From contig NZ_JAAONZ010000015.1 of assembly GCF_011602365.1 (NCBI RefSeq), positions 1-64,000 on the forward strand: a DNA stretch of 64,000 nt, in the 5' to 3' direction. Origin of the DNA: Pseudomaricurvus hydrocarbonicus. GTDB lineage: Bacteria; Pseudomonadota; Gammaproteobacteria; Pseudomonadales; Cellvibrionaceae. Under the pieces are notes generated by a model that ran no database searches, was not told where the DNA came from, and worked only from the letters and a program-made list of their open reading frames with translations. How positions within the stretch are numbered: the stretch's first letter is position 1; each line of letters opens with the position of its first letter. Positions 1 through 7,852 of the stretch are shown piece after piece. A program made the translations under genes and the position numbers.

Positions 1-585
1 TGACGAGGTTGGGTCATGAGGAGAACTCTTACATCGTGAGCCGGAAGTTTGTTACTACTGAGACTATAAGAGACTGTCCTGGATGCAAGAACGGAGAAGG
101 TGAATTGTTGTTGAATTGGAATGATATTGGGGTGTGTTTCAGACTTAAGTGTTGGTTTTCGTTCTCAGGTAGTGCCTGTCCTCTTCAGCTTTGCCCCTTC
201 GGGGCTGGGACGGCCTACACTACGCTTCGCTACGTTCCGGCTGCCGTTGCTATGGTCGTTAACTAGCAAGGAATCACAGATGTACGCTCGGCTCAAAAGT
301 ATCATGAGCCCAGATTTGGACTACAGGTCCTCACCGGACGATCCTGAGAGCGGCCATGTCCTAATCAAAGCGGAAATTGGGCCATCTACGACCGTTATGC
401 CCTGGCGTTCAAGCGTCGAGCCGTTAAGCTGGCGAATCACCAGGCGATGCTGTACCGCTGGTGTATGGATCATAGCAACGGCGCGGCGGTTCTTCGCGAA
501 AAACCGGTAGTGATTTTTGCTTTTATCGAGAAGAACCCACCTGACTCCAACGCCCTGGAATGGCCTTGCTGCCAGACCCTAAACG
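1..585. other. Gene-poor left edge with repeat copy and possible transposase debris
   Basis: No intact gene is visible. The stretch holds one copy of the interspersed repeat end (171-190). After about 381 there is an open stretch on the plus strand whose translation includes YALAFKRRAVKLA and MLYRWCMDH. This is faintly reminiscent of the start of IS3-type OrfA proteins with an internal deletion, but the match is too weak to call. The oxidoreductase gene ends at 586 on the other strand. Confidence 0.4.
171..190. repeat. Right-end copy of the GGACAGGCAC/GCCTGTCC interspersed repeat
   Basis: The 20 bases AGTGCCTGTCCTCTTCAGCT are identical to those at 6794-6813 and nearly identical to the right ends at 3767-3783 and 24381-24398. 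It is a solo end with no left-end partner nearby. Confidence 0.75.
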
Positions 586-1713
586 TTAGCTCTGTGGATT
601 GATCAGGAACTTCTCTCCGGTCGCCTGTTTACGGTAAACCGAGATCGCATCCAGTTGTAATGCACCGGCCAGGGATACTTCGTGAGTGTAGTGACTGGCA
701 AACGTGGTTTTGATCTCGGCGGCTATGCGTTTGCGCATGGCGTTGTTGGTTTCCTTGCCCAGTTTTTCTAATACATTAAATAATAAAAATCCGTTCACAC
801 CCCAGGCAAACCCAAAAGTGCGGTTCAGCTTGATCGGCCCGCGATCAAGGCCGCCATAGATATACACCTGCTTGTAGATGTCAGATCCATACACGCTGTA
901 TTCAGTCATGTTGCGAGAGACCGCGACTTCCATGCAGGTGAGAATATCACTGGCCAATCTGCCGCCACCGATAGGGTCGAAGGCGATGGTAGCCCCGGTT
1001 TCAATAAGGGCTTCGGTCAGGTCTGTCATAAAGCTGTCGCTACTGGAGTTGACCACGTATTTGGCGCCCATATCGCGCAGCAATGTTTCCTGTTCCGGCT
1101 TGCGAACGATATTGACCAGGTCGATGCCGTCGGCGATGCAGATGCGGTTGAGCATTTGTCCGAGGTTAGAGGCGGCGGCAGCGTGAACGATAGCTTTGTG
1201 ACCTTCAGCTCGCATGGTTTCTACCATGGCCAACGCAGTAAGCGGATTAACAAAGCTTGAAGCGCCTTCGGCTGCAGTCGTACCCGGCTCCAGTTCCAGA
1301 CAGCTTTGGACATTGGTACAGAGATATTTGCGGTAGCTGCCACCGCCAATGACCGCAACGGTTTTGCCCATTAGGCTTTGCGCAGCGGCTGATGAGCCAG
1401 CAGCAACGACTGTACCGGCGCCTTCGTTGCCGACGGATATAGGCTTGCCAACCCGCATTTTAACTGCGCTCATGAAGTTGGCCGGGACGTCGGCACTGAT
1501 GACCGGGCGATCGGCGCTACCGGATTGGCTGGCAGTCGTCATATCGGCCGCGCTGAACATCACGCCCAGGTCAGACGGGTTGATAGGGGCAGCTTCGATG
1601 CGTATGACCACTTGGTTTTCCCCCGGCTGCGGGATCTCGATATCGCGCAGGGCAAGTTTCAGTTTGTTGTCTTCGCTAATGGTTGAAGTAAGCTCGATGT
1701 TGGTATCTGACAC
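586..1713 (-). CDS. Zinc-binding dehydrogenase-like oxidoreductase (MDR superfamily)
   Basis: A 375-aa protein of the medium-chain dehydrogenase/reductase fold, quinone-oxidoreductase-like. The GroES-like N-terminal half carries the family phrases EAAPINPSDLG and VGNEGAGTVVAAG. The C-terminal half is a Rossmann domain (HAAAASNLGQ, then NIVRKPEQ and FDPIGGG). Catalytic-zinc cysteines are not evident, so it is probably a zinc-free NAD(P)H-dependent reductase; the substrate is unknown. The start is GTG at 1711-1713, placed by a good AGGAG about 6 bases upstream. It lies downstream of the VOC gene on the same strand, 264 bp away with two hairpins between, and may share control by the LysR regulator. 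Confidence 0.85.
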   Translation of the reverse strand: MSDTNIELTSTISEDNKLKLALRDIEIPQPGENQVVIRIEAAPINPSDLGVMFSAADMTTASQSGSADRPVISADVPANFMSAVKMRVGKPISVGNEGAGTVVAAGSSAAAQSLMGKTVAVIGGGSYRKYLCTNVQSCLELEPGTTAAEGASSFVNPLTALAMVETMRAEGHKAIVHAAAASNLGQMLNRICIADGIDLVNIVRKPEQETLLRDMGAKYVVNSSSDSFMTDLTEALIETGATIAFDPIGGGRLASDILTCMEVAVSRNMTEYSVYGSDIYKQVYIYGGLDRGPIKLNRTFGFAWGVNGFLLFNVLEKLGKETNNAMRKRIAAEIKTTFASHYTHEVSLAGALQLDAISVYRKQATGEKFLINPQS

Positions 1714-1764
1714 TTTTTTCTCCTACAAAAGTTAAGTGGTTTGGCACTTTGTTAACCGGTGTTA

Positions 1765-1800
1765 CCACATAAAATGTGGCGCAGGCCCCTAGCGCCTGCG
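1765..1800. promoter_or_regulatory. Two abutting perfect hairpins between VOC and oxidoreductase genes
   Basis: CCACAT-AAA-ATGTGG (1765-1779) is followed at once by CGCAGGC-N7-GCCTGCG (1780-1800). They lie about 50-90 bp upstream of the oxidoreductase start. They could be operator palindromes, or a terminator or processing structure between the two minus-strand genes; no T-run follows, so simple intrinsic termination is not supported. Confidence 0.5.
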
Positions 1801-1977
1801 TGATCCGCGTTGCTGGGCTCTCTGATCGTAGTAATCAATGGGTTCAGAGTAGCTGATTTATTCGATCAGTTCCCCTAAGAACTGCAGACCATCGTCCGCG
1901 ATGCCGCCTCAGAGGTCACAGGTTAAATTCAGGGATCTCCAATCTCAGAAAGCTCCCCAAATCTTAACGGTAATCCT

Positions 1978-2478
1978 TCAGTAGGCACCCTCGCTGTATA
2001 TCAACTCGTAGCTGTGGCTATAAATTTCTAAGATGTTCCCAAACGGATCTTCCATATAAATCATGCGGTAAGGTTTCTCGCCCGGATAGTAGTAGCGCGG
2101 CTTCTCCATGCGCTTTTTACCACCAGCAGCCACAATGCGTTCTGCCAGTTCCTCGACGTTCGGGTCTTGCACGCAGAAGTGGAAAACTCCGGTTTTCCAA
2201 TACTCGAAATTGTCCTCCGGGCTAGTCTGGTTTTTAAACTGAAAAAGCTCCACACCAATTCGATCTCCGGTTGATAGGTGAGCGATACGAAAGCTTCCCC
2301 AGCCTGCGCCGAATACATCTGTGCACATCTCCCCGATGGCGCTGTCGTCCTCTTCGATCTCGGTTGGTTTCATAATCAGATACCAACCCATCACTTCTGT
2401 ATAGAATTTAACGGCGCGCTCAAGGTCCGTTACGGATATGCCAATGTGTGAAAAATTTCTTGGGTACACGTTACTCAT
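1978..2478 (-). CDS. VOC family protein (glyoxalase/dioxygenase fold)
   Basis: A 166-aa single-unit vicinal oxygen chelate protein. The typical beta-alpha-beta-beta-beta modules are visible: FSHIGISVTDLERAVKFYTE at the N-terminus, VELFQF in the middle, FHFCVQD opening the second module and MEDPFGNILEIYS near the end. His12, the Glu of VELFQF, the His of FHFCV and the Glu of ILEIYS are in the positions of the four VOC metal ligands. The family includes glyoxalases, ring-cleaving dioxygenases and isomerases; nothing here fixes the substrate. It is divergently transcribed from the LysR gene, which is its likely regulator. RBS GGAGAAC precedes the ATG. Confidence 0.9.
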   Translation of the reverse strand: MSNVYPRNFSHIGISVTDLERAVKFYTEVMGWYLIMKPTEIEEDDSAIGEMCTDVFGAGWGSFRIAHLSTGDRIGVELFQFKNQTSPEDNFEYWKTGVFHFCVQDPNVEELAERIVAAGGKKRMEKPRYYYPGEKPYRMIYMEDPFGNILEIYSHSYELIYSEGAY

Positions 2479-2540
2479 CGTATGTTCTCCTCTAGTAAGA
2501 CTGAAAACAGGTTACATAGCCCTTTCAATTAGGTAAAATT

Positions 2541-2561
2541 ATCATTAATCCTTTTTATGAT
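2541..2561. promoter_or_regulatory. LysR-type operator, ATCAT-N11-ATGAT
   Basis: The VOC/lysR intergenic region holds ATCAT (2541-2545), 11 bases, then ATGAT (2557-2561). This is an inverted repeat with the T-N11-A spacing characteristic of LysR-type regulators. It sits just upstream of the lysR ATG at 2573, so it fits autoregulation plus control of the divergent VOC gene. Binding is inferred. Confidence 0.55.
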
Positions 2562-2572
2562 TATATATTGTA

Positions 2573-3442
2573 ATGATTAATACCGTTTGGTTACGCACTT
2601 TTTGCACATTGGCTGAGGTTGGTCATTTCACCCATACGGCCGAACGCCTCCACATGACTCAATCGGGCGTTAGTCAGCATGTGCGTAAGCTTGAGGAGCA
2701 GCTTGGTGTCGAGCTGCTTGTTAGGCACGGAAAGCAATTCTCTCTATCGGGTGCTGGCGACAGGCTTTATGCTGAGGCGCAGTACATCCTCATAGCGTTG
2801 TCGAATATTGAACAGAAAGTCGGAGAAGATCCGCCCTTTGAAGGAAGTGTGCGGATCATGTCTCCGGGAAGTGTCGGGCTGAAGCTCTATCCGCATTTGT
2901 TAGAACTACAGAGCAAGCACCCAAAGCTCGTTATCGATTACCGGTTTGCACCAAATCCGGATGTCGAATCCGCGATCGCTGAGTCTGCTGTTGATCTAGG
3001 GTTCATGACGTCGAAATCTACACTGGACAATGTAATCTGTACGCCCATCGCGCAGGAATCGCTTCTGTTGGTAACACCGGATACCGTCGAAGAACCGGAT
3101 TGGGACACACTGATGACCCTTGGGTTTATCGACCATCCCGATGGAGGTTACCACACCAGCTTGCTTCTTGGCGCCAACTACCCTGAGTTTCAACACAGTA
3201 ATCTATTTCCCAAAAAGGGGTTTTCAAACCAGATTAGTCTAATTCTAGAGCCGGTCAGCATGGGTTTGGGATTTACTGTCTTACCTGCATATGCCGTTGA
3301 GGCATTTGAGAAATCTGAGCGCATCAAAGTCCATCGTCTTGCTAATCCGGTCAGCGAAACGCTATATCTATGCATTCTTCGGCATCGGGAACTGCAGGCG
3401 AGAATGAAAAATATAATAGAAGAAGCCAAACAGTGGCTTTAG
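2573..3442 (+). CDS. LysR family transcriptional regulator
   Basis: A 289-aa LysR-type regulator of normal length. The winged helix-turn-helix occupies about residues 1-60 (FCTLAEVGHFTHTAERLHMT, then VSQHVRKLEEQLGVELLVRH), followed by the linker helix. A periplasmic-binding-protein-like effector domain runs from about residue 90 (GSVRIMSPGSVGLKLYPHL) to the end. No clear Shine-Dalgarno precedes the ATG, so translation may be weak or leaderless. It is divergent from the VOC gene across 94 bp containing a LysR box and probably controls the VOC gene and perhaps the oxidoreductase. The effector is unknown. Confidence 0.92.
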   Translation: MINTVWLRTFCTLAEVGHFTHTAERLHMTQSGVSQHVRKLEEQLGVELLVRHGKQFSLSGAGDRLYAEAQYILIALSNIEQKVGEDPPFEGSVRIMSPGSVGLKLYPHLLELQSKHPKLVIDYRFAPNPDVESAIAESAVDLGFMTSKSTLDNVICTPIAQESLLLVTPDTVEEPDWDTLMTLGFIDHPDGGYHTSLLLGANYPEFQHSNLFPKKGFSNQISLILEPVSMGLGFTVLPAYAVEAFEKSERIKVHRLANPVSETLYLCILRHRELQARMKNIIEEAKQWL

Positions 3443-3461
3443 ACTGACCTAGAGGTAATAC

Positions 3462-3783
3462 AGGACAGGCACTCCCAAAAAATTCTAAATGTATCTCGTC
3501 ACGATCCATGATGAATCCTGTTGGCTATTCAAAAATAATCACAATGGGTGGTGCAAAAGCAGCGTAAACGCCAAATCCTCAAATTCCGGACACAGATAGT
3601 TTCCGCAAAATGCGATCAACCAAAGCGAAGGAAAACCTGTGCAGCTACGCCGATTTGCGAAATCGTCGATGCACGATCTTTTCAAAGTGCTGGCTGTGGA
3701 TCAGCCAAAGCTCAGCGGGAATGTTGAATCGTTTCAGAATGGGCGGCAGGTGTTCGGGCACAGGTAGCGCCTGTCCTCTTCAG
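3462..3783. repeat. Interspersed repeat element, two-ended copy of about 320 bp
   Basis: The left end is AGGACAGGCACTCC at 3462-3475; the right end, GCGCCTGTCCTCTTCAG, is at 3767-3783. The two ends are imperfect inverted repeats. The interior is similar to the interior of the copy at 5541-5932, for example GCTACGCCGATTT followed by GAAATCGTCGATGCACG in both. The plus-strand frame at the right end reads GTGSACP, a phrase I associate with the end of IS200-like/RAYT transposase ORFs, but no Y1 transposase catalytic motif is readable. It is best described as a decayed non-autonomous element. Confidence 0.65.
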
Positions 3784-3931
3784 TTTTGTTAAGCCAGGTT
3801 GATTGCCTTCTAAGGTGGCACTGATGAAGTGCAGATTAAGCTACAATTACGGTATTCAAGTGTCTCAGTTTAAAGGTTTGGTGGCGCTTTGGGCGCCACA
3901 ACGTGGCGTTGTTCAATAATGAGTGTCGCCA

Positions 3932-4047
3932 GTTTTAACAATACGGGCAACGTGGACCTAGCTACGCCGCACCACTATTTGGTTCGCTACGCTGACTGTA
4001 CCAAATAGTGGCGCAACGCAGCTGAGCCGGTTACCTCAGTGTTAAGC
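3932..4047. other. attC-like site (integron recombination site), long form
   Basis: The region ends in GTTAAGC (4041-4047), matching the attC R' consensus GTTRRRY, 32 bp before the dehalogenase ATG. It begins near GTTTTAAC (3932-3939), a degenerate R''. Between them lies a large imperfect palindrome with a perfect 12-bp core, CCACTATTTGGT (3972-3983) pairing with ACCAAATAGTGG (4000-4011), extended by AGCTACG/CGCAGCT-type pairing. Length and layout resemble long VCR-type attC sites. The R'' mismatch keeps confidence moderate. Confidence 0.55.
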
Positions 4048-4079
4048 TCTTTGAGTTCGCTACTATATTGAGGTGACAG

Positions 4080-4988
4080 ATGACTAATGAAGTTCTACGG
4101 ACACCCGAAGAAAGGTTTTCATTACTGCCAGCTTTTCCATATCAGCCACATTATGTTGATAAATTACCAGGCTTTGAATCGTTAAGAATGGCCTATATAG
4201 ATGAGGGCGAAATAACTTCTGGAGAGGTGTTTCTTTGTTTACACGGTGAACCTGCATGGAGCTATCTTTACCGAAAAATGATTCCAGTGTTTAGTCGTGC
4301 CGGATATAGAGTTGTTGCACCAGATCTATTTGGTTTTGGTCGATCAGACAAGCCTGTTAAGGAGTCGGTCTATTCCTTTGATTTCCATCGAAAAAGCATT
4401 ATTCAACTCATTGAGTATCTTGATTTATCAAATATCACCTTAGTATGCCAAGACTGGGGCGGTATTCTGGGTTTGACGATACCAATGGACATGCAAACGC
4501 GTTTTAAGCGATTGCTAGTTATGAATACCGCTATTCCAATTGGCGAGCCTTTGTCTGAGGGTTTTGCCAAATGGAAGGCGTTTGCAGCTAAAGCCCCGGA
4601 AATTCCAATTAGCGGTATGTTTGCCTCGGATGCATTGTCAGAGGTAAATTTGATGGATGCGTTAGCCTATGATGCACCATTTCCTGATAACAGCTATAAA
4701 GCTGGAGTAAGGCGATTTCCTCAGCTAGTGCCTGTCGAGCCGGGTATGGAGGGGGTGGAGCTTGGCATTCGTGCACGTGAGTTTTGGTCCAAAATATGGG
4801 CTGGGGAAAGCTTTATGGCCATCGGAATGAGGGACAGTGTTTTGGGTGAAGTTCCGATGCAAAATCTGAGAGCTACAATTAGAAACTGCCCTGAGCCCCT
4901 AAAAATTCATGAAGCAGGACATTTTGTGCAGGAGTATGGTGAAGGTATTGCTAAAAGTGCTTTAGAGCATTTCGGCTTAAATGTATAA
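4080..4988 (+). CDS. Haloalkane dehalogenase (HLD-I/DhlA-like alpha/beta hydrolase)
   Basis: A 302-aa alpha/beta hydrolase that hydrolyses carbon-halogen bonds in this family. The essential residues are visible: oxyanion motif HGEPAWSYLYRK (55-66), nucleophile Asp125 with halide-binding Trp126 in VCQDWGG, a second halide-site Trp165 in FAKWKAF, acid Asp252 in GMRDSVLG and base His281 in HEAGHF. This arrangement (acid in the cap-following GMRD motif) is the DhlA-type subfamily HLD-I. GAGGTGAC gives a good RBS. The gene is flanked on both sides by attC-like hairpins 32 bp upstream and 14 bp downstream, so it looks like an integron gene cassette, and its AT-rich codon use differs from the 50-63 kb genes. 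Substrate range cannot be read from sequence. Confidence 0.9.
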   Translation: MTNEVLRTPEERFSLLPAFPYQPHYVDKLPGFESLRMAYIDEGEITSGEVFLCLHGEPAWSYLYRKMIPVFSRAGYRVVAPDLFGFGRSDKPVKESVYSFDFHRKSIIQLIEYLDLSNITLVCQDWGGILGLTIPMDMQTRFKRLLVMNTAIPIGEPLSEGFAKWKAFAAKAPEIPISGMFASDALSEVNLMDALAYDAPFPDNSYKAGVRRFPQLVPVEPGMEGVELGIRAREFWSKIWAGESFMAIGMRDSVLGEVPMQNLRATIRNCPEPLKIHEAGHFVQEYGEGIAKSALEHFGLNV

Positions 4989-5001
4989 CACCAGTGGATT
5001 A

Positions 5002-5074
5002 GCTTAACAGGCGCAGTCACTTTGACAAAATTCCCGCTGCGCTTGAATTTCGCCCGGTGCTGCGGGCGTTAGGC
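5002..5074. other. attC site between dehalogenase and GFA cassettes
   Basis: The site starts with GCTTAAC (5002-5008, consensus RYYYAAC) and ends with GTTAGGC (5068-5074, consensus GTTRRRY). The 73 bp fold on themselves: AGGCGCAGTCAC pairs imperfectly with GGTGCTGCGGGC, and AAATTC (5028-5033) pairs with GAATTT (5045-5050). It starts 14 bp after one stop codon and ends 28 bp before the next ATG, the geometry of integron cassettes. No IntI is present in the window. Confidence 0.75.
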
Positions 5075-5102
5075 ACACTCACAACCACAGGAGCCTAAAA
5101 AT

Positions 5103-5519
5103 ATGGAAAGAGAAGCAAGATGCATGTGTGGCGAGTTAAGAATCAAGACTAGCGGTGAGCCCATTCTGACACTTGCATGTAATTGTCATAATTGCCAGCG
5201 TCGTACCGGGTCAGTCTTCGGTGTTGGGGCGTACTTTGATAACAGCATGATCCTGGAAAAGAAGGGCACTGCTAGAAAGTTCGATATAGATACAGAAAGC
5301 GGCAATGCCGCCACATCTAACTTCTGCGAAAAGTGTGGCTCTACGCTTTATATTGAAGCTGAAATGTTCCGGGGTATGACTGGCATTCCCGTTGGATGTT
5401 TCACCGACCCTAATTTTCCAGAGCCCACATTGGCAGCATGGTGCCGCTCTAAATATCAATGGGTAGATTTTCCTGAGCATTGGCACTCTATGGATACGCA
5501 GGGGTCTGATAATGCCTAA
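5103..5519 (+). CDS. GFA family zinc protein (CENP-V/GFA domain)
   Basis: A 138-aa protein of the glutathione-dependent formaldehyde-activating enzyme (GFA/CENP-V) family. The zinc-binding cysteines are all present: Cys7 and Cys9 in CMCG, Cys26, Cys28 and Cys31 in CNCHNC, and Cys75 and Cys78 in CEKCGS. The family name reflects one studied member; most relatives have no proven activity. The gene begins 28 bp after an attC R' sequence and its stop codon lies inside GCCTAAC (5514-5520), an R'' match, so it is a second gene cassette. GFA-like genes are frequent passengers of integron arrays. RBS AGGAG is 11 bp upstream. Confidence 0.88.
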   Translation: MEREARCMCGELRIKTSGEPILTLACNCHNCQRRTGSVFGVGAYFDNSMILEKKGTARKFDIDTESGNAATSNFCEKCGSTLYIEAEMFRGMTGIPVGCFTDPNFPEPTLAAWCRSKYQWVDFPEHWHSMDTQGSDNA

Positions 5520-5520
5520 C
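5514..5520. other. Truncated attC: R'' half-site of the GFA cassette
   Basis: GCCTAAC overlaps the GFA stop codon and fits the attC R'' consensus, but no matching hairpin or GTTRRRY half follows. Instead the interspersed repeat begins at 5541. The attC therefore appears cut off by the repeat or by an associated deletion. Confidence 0.5.
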
Positions 5521-5540
5521 ATAAAACAGGAAAATACAAC

Positions 5541-5932
5541 AGGACAGGCACTCCCCAAAAAAGATCTATATGCCTCCCGCATAATTCAACATCAACCCCG
5601 CTAGCTTTTCAAGAATAATCAGATTGAGTGGTTTAAAGACAGCTTAAGCGCCAAAATCTCAAATCCCGGACACAGATACTCATCAGTAAATAAAGGTCGG
5701 GTGAAAAGAGTAGGGAAAATCTGTGAAAGCTACGCCGATTTTCGAAATCGTCGATGCACGATCTTTTCAAAGCAATAATTCGGGACAGGCACTCCAATAA
5801 TTCGCAGGTGTTCGGGGACCGAGCCTCGTTTGTCATCGCGAACCGCGCGTCCTATCCAATCAACCAGTTGTAGGTAATCACTGATAGAATAGGCAATACG
5901 CGATTGGCCGCGAGCCTAGGTGCCTGTCCTCT
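5541..5932. repeat. Interspersed repeat element, composite copy
   Basis: The left end AGGACAGGCACTCC is at 5541-5554, followed by AAAAAAGATCTATATG, which is shared with the 54-bp copy at 24345. A second left-type end, GGGACAGGCACTCC, is at 5782-5795, and a right-type end, AGGTGCCTGTCCTCT, at 5918-5932. The interior resembles 3462-3783 (CCGGACACAGATA and the GATTTTCGAAATCGTCG region). The arrangement suggests one copy nested in or fused to another. Confidence 0.65.
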
Positions 5933-6139
5933 ACCGCCTCTCATGCGAATTGCCAAAAGACGTAACCAGCAGCCCTGCAACCGATACGGATGGTATTTTT
6001 CACGTGGTAACTAAATACTTTATTGAGATTTCCTCAGATGAAGGTTTCAACTTAACCACCATCGAGCGGCAGGCATAAAAGGCATCTGCACAGGCATCTT
6101 GCAACAGACACCACAGAAAACAGATACCGTAACTCGTTT
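5933..6139. other. Intergenic, possible coding debris
   Basis: No gene is supported. From about 5970 to 6079 one plus-strand frame stays open (it includes GIFHVVTKYF and FNLTTIERQA) and ends at TAA 6077-6079. It has no start codon and may be the 3' tail of a lost gene. Confidence 0.25.
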
Positions 6140-6613
6140 TTATTCAACACGCCGCTTGCGATTCAGCAGCAGGCCTGTCATACCCAAGAGCAACAACATC
6201 AAACTGCTTGGTTCCGGAACCGTTTGTTTATCCTCTTCGACCACATACGCCCACGCAATTTCATAATCGGGGAAACTGGCACCGTCCAGAGAAAACGTGG
6301 CAAGTGGAAATTGAGCAGAATTTTGTGCTGCTACCAGATAGGACACACTGCCCTGCAGGTCATAGGCAAAACTAGGACCAATTGAAGCCTGTACGTCCAT
6401 ATCTTCGACAAATCCAAGAGCGCCGGCAAACTCCAGGGCTAGACTTTCATTTCCCCACCAAATCTGACTCATTAAGTCGTAAGCAGAGTTTATATCGTCA
6501 AAGTTTCCAATAGCCCATTCGACGTTGTAATCGGTACTGTTGACAGTAATCAGCGTGGCAGATACTGGCGCAGTAAAACTCAAAATCATTAGCAGTGCAA
6601 AAAGTGGTTTCAT
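6140..6613 (-). CDS. PEP-CTERM sorting domain protein
   Basis: A 157-aa secreted protein from ATG 6611-6613, where a typical signal peptide (MKPLFALLMILSFTAPVSA) begins; an upstream ATG would add six residues before it and is less likely. The C-terminus is a canonical PEP-CTERM tail: VPEPSSLMLLLLGMTGLLL followed by the basic NRKRR. Such tails are cut by exosortase during export, often with exopolysaccharide. The central region is acidic and polar with no recognised domain. No exosortase gene is in this window. Repeat copies lie on both sides. Confidence 0.85.
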   Translation of the reverse strand: MKPLFALLMILSFTAPVSATLITVNSTDYNVEWAIGNFDDINSAYDLMSQIWWGNESLALEFAGALGFVEDMDVQASIGPSFAYDLQGSVSYLVAAQNSAQFPLATFSLDGASFPDYEIAWAYVVEEDKQTVPEPSSLMLLLLGMTGLLLNRKRRVE

Positions 6614-6742
6614 TATTTCAGGTCTTCCCATTTTTAGGTTGGCTCATGGGGAAGGCATTATTTGTACCAACTAATAAAATCTCATAGATATCAGCACCCT
6701 ACCACTCAAAGATGATCCACCGAAGACATAAGTGTAAATATT

Positions 6743-6813
6743 TTTGACAGCTTTAAATGCCAAAAAACTCACAGGGACTCCCAGTTAGAAGCTAGTGCCT
6801 GTCCTCTTCAGCT
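6743..6813. repeat. Truncated copy of the interspersed repeat (right part)
   Basis: It ends in AGTGCCTGTCCTCTTCAGCT (6794-6813), identical to 171-190. The preceding 50 bases (GACAGCTTTAAATGCCAAA) resemble the interior of the 5541 copy (GACAGCTTAAGCGCCAAAA). The left end is missing. Confidence 0.6.
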
Positions 6814-7163
6814 GTTTTATTTCTGAGCTGTCAATTTTATTTACAGTTTTTCATGCTGCTTGAAAAGTCATTGGCAGATGTCTGCTGGTTTTAGAGTTAT
6901 GGCTATATTGTGATCTCACCTGATTCTGTTTCCTAATAAATAATCTGAAAATGGTATATACCCTTGGATTTTAAGGCTCCCAAGAGTTAACGAGCACAGA
7001 TGTTTGTTGAGGTTGTTACTATGGTTTGAATCTTGCCTTGTTAATCGCTATTCAAATGGTTTATCCCCAAAAGACTTTTCCACTATTGGGCTTGCGGTGA
7101 GGAGGGTCTTTTATTCCGTTCATAAAATCCCAAATGAAATATATAAAGAAAGAGTAGCCACTT
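6814..7163. other. Intergenic upstream of PEP-CTERM gene
   Basis: It holds AT-rich sequence, presumably the promoter of the following gene. I see no convincing ORF, hairpin or promoter pair. Confidence 0.3.
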
Positions 7164-7811
7164 ATGAGAAAAATTACGCTCAACAAAAACAGATTTAAAG
7201 CACTGTGCCTGGCTTTTCTGATAATTGGATCTTGCTACAACGGTTCCGCATCGGCCGGCATTATTATTGACTCGATCACTGCAAATTTTTCGTCCGGTGC
7301 ATTTTTCAAACTTGAGTTTGACGATACCGAGTATGGTCCATTACCGTTCGGCCCTGACGATATTAATCTCAATGGTGTGACGGGTATTGTTCCAGGTTTT
7401 CCGGCTCAAGGTGCCGGAGATATCAATGTCACTATGAACGACTTCCAGAACGGTTATATTGGTGCCTATATCAATGAGCTCGGCGAGGTAACCATCACCA
7501 GTTTCTTTCTGACTTTCGCCAATGGTAACTTGAATTCAACGTTTGATTACTTTCTGGATATCACGCCACAGGATATGTACCTGGATTATTGTCCCTTTTT
7601 ACCCACTGGCGATTGTAATAAAAAGAGTATGCTCTGGACCTCATTGACTGGGGGCCCTCTGGGCACATCTTATTCGATTGTTTCCAGAGAGGCCCCCCCG
7701 TCGGATGTCCCCGAGCCAATGACGCTATCCATTTTGTTTTTGGGATTGTTAGGCATCTTTGCCTCGAGAAAAATCCGGCAGCCGGCAGATGCAAAGGCCA
7801 TACTGGCCTGA
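7164..7811 (+). CDS. PEP-CTERM sorting domain protein
   Basis: A 215-aa secreted protein. A positively charged N-terminus (MRKITLNKNRFK) leads into a hydrophobic signal segment ending near SASAG at residue 31. The body is a beta-rich, low-lysine region with no recognised domain. The C-terminus is a PEP-CTERM tail: VPEPMTLSILFLGLLGIF then ASRKIR. An AAAGAG RBS sits about 9 bp before the ATG. It is a second member of the class near 6140, on the opposite strand, and the bodies of the two proteins are not obviously similar. It is probably anchored or released at the cell surface via an exosortase encoded elsewhere. Confidence 0.88.
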   Translation: MRKITLNKNRFKALCLAFLIIGSCYNGSASAGIIIDSITANFSSGAFFKLEFDDTEYGPLPFGPDDINLNGVTGIVPGFPAQGAGDINVTMNDFQNGYIGAYINELGEVTITSFFLTFANGNLNSTFDYFLDITPQDMYLDYCPFLPTGDCNKKSMLWTSLTGGPLGTSYSIVSREAPPSDVPEPMTLSILFLGLLGIFASRKIRQPADAKAILA

Positions 7812-7852
7812 ACCGATAATGACTAATCTTTGAAATCTGCAGCAGGATTCAA

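Noticed and set aside
381-582. Possible IS3-type OrfA relic
   Set aside because: Short phrases look suggestive (FKRRAVKLA, LYRWCMDH), but the helix-turn-helix spacing is wrong and no other IS3 feature is present.
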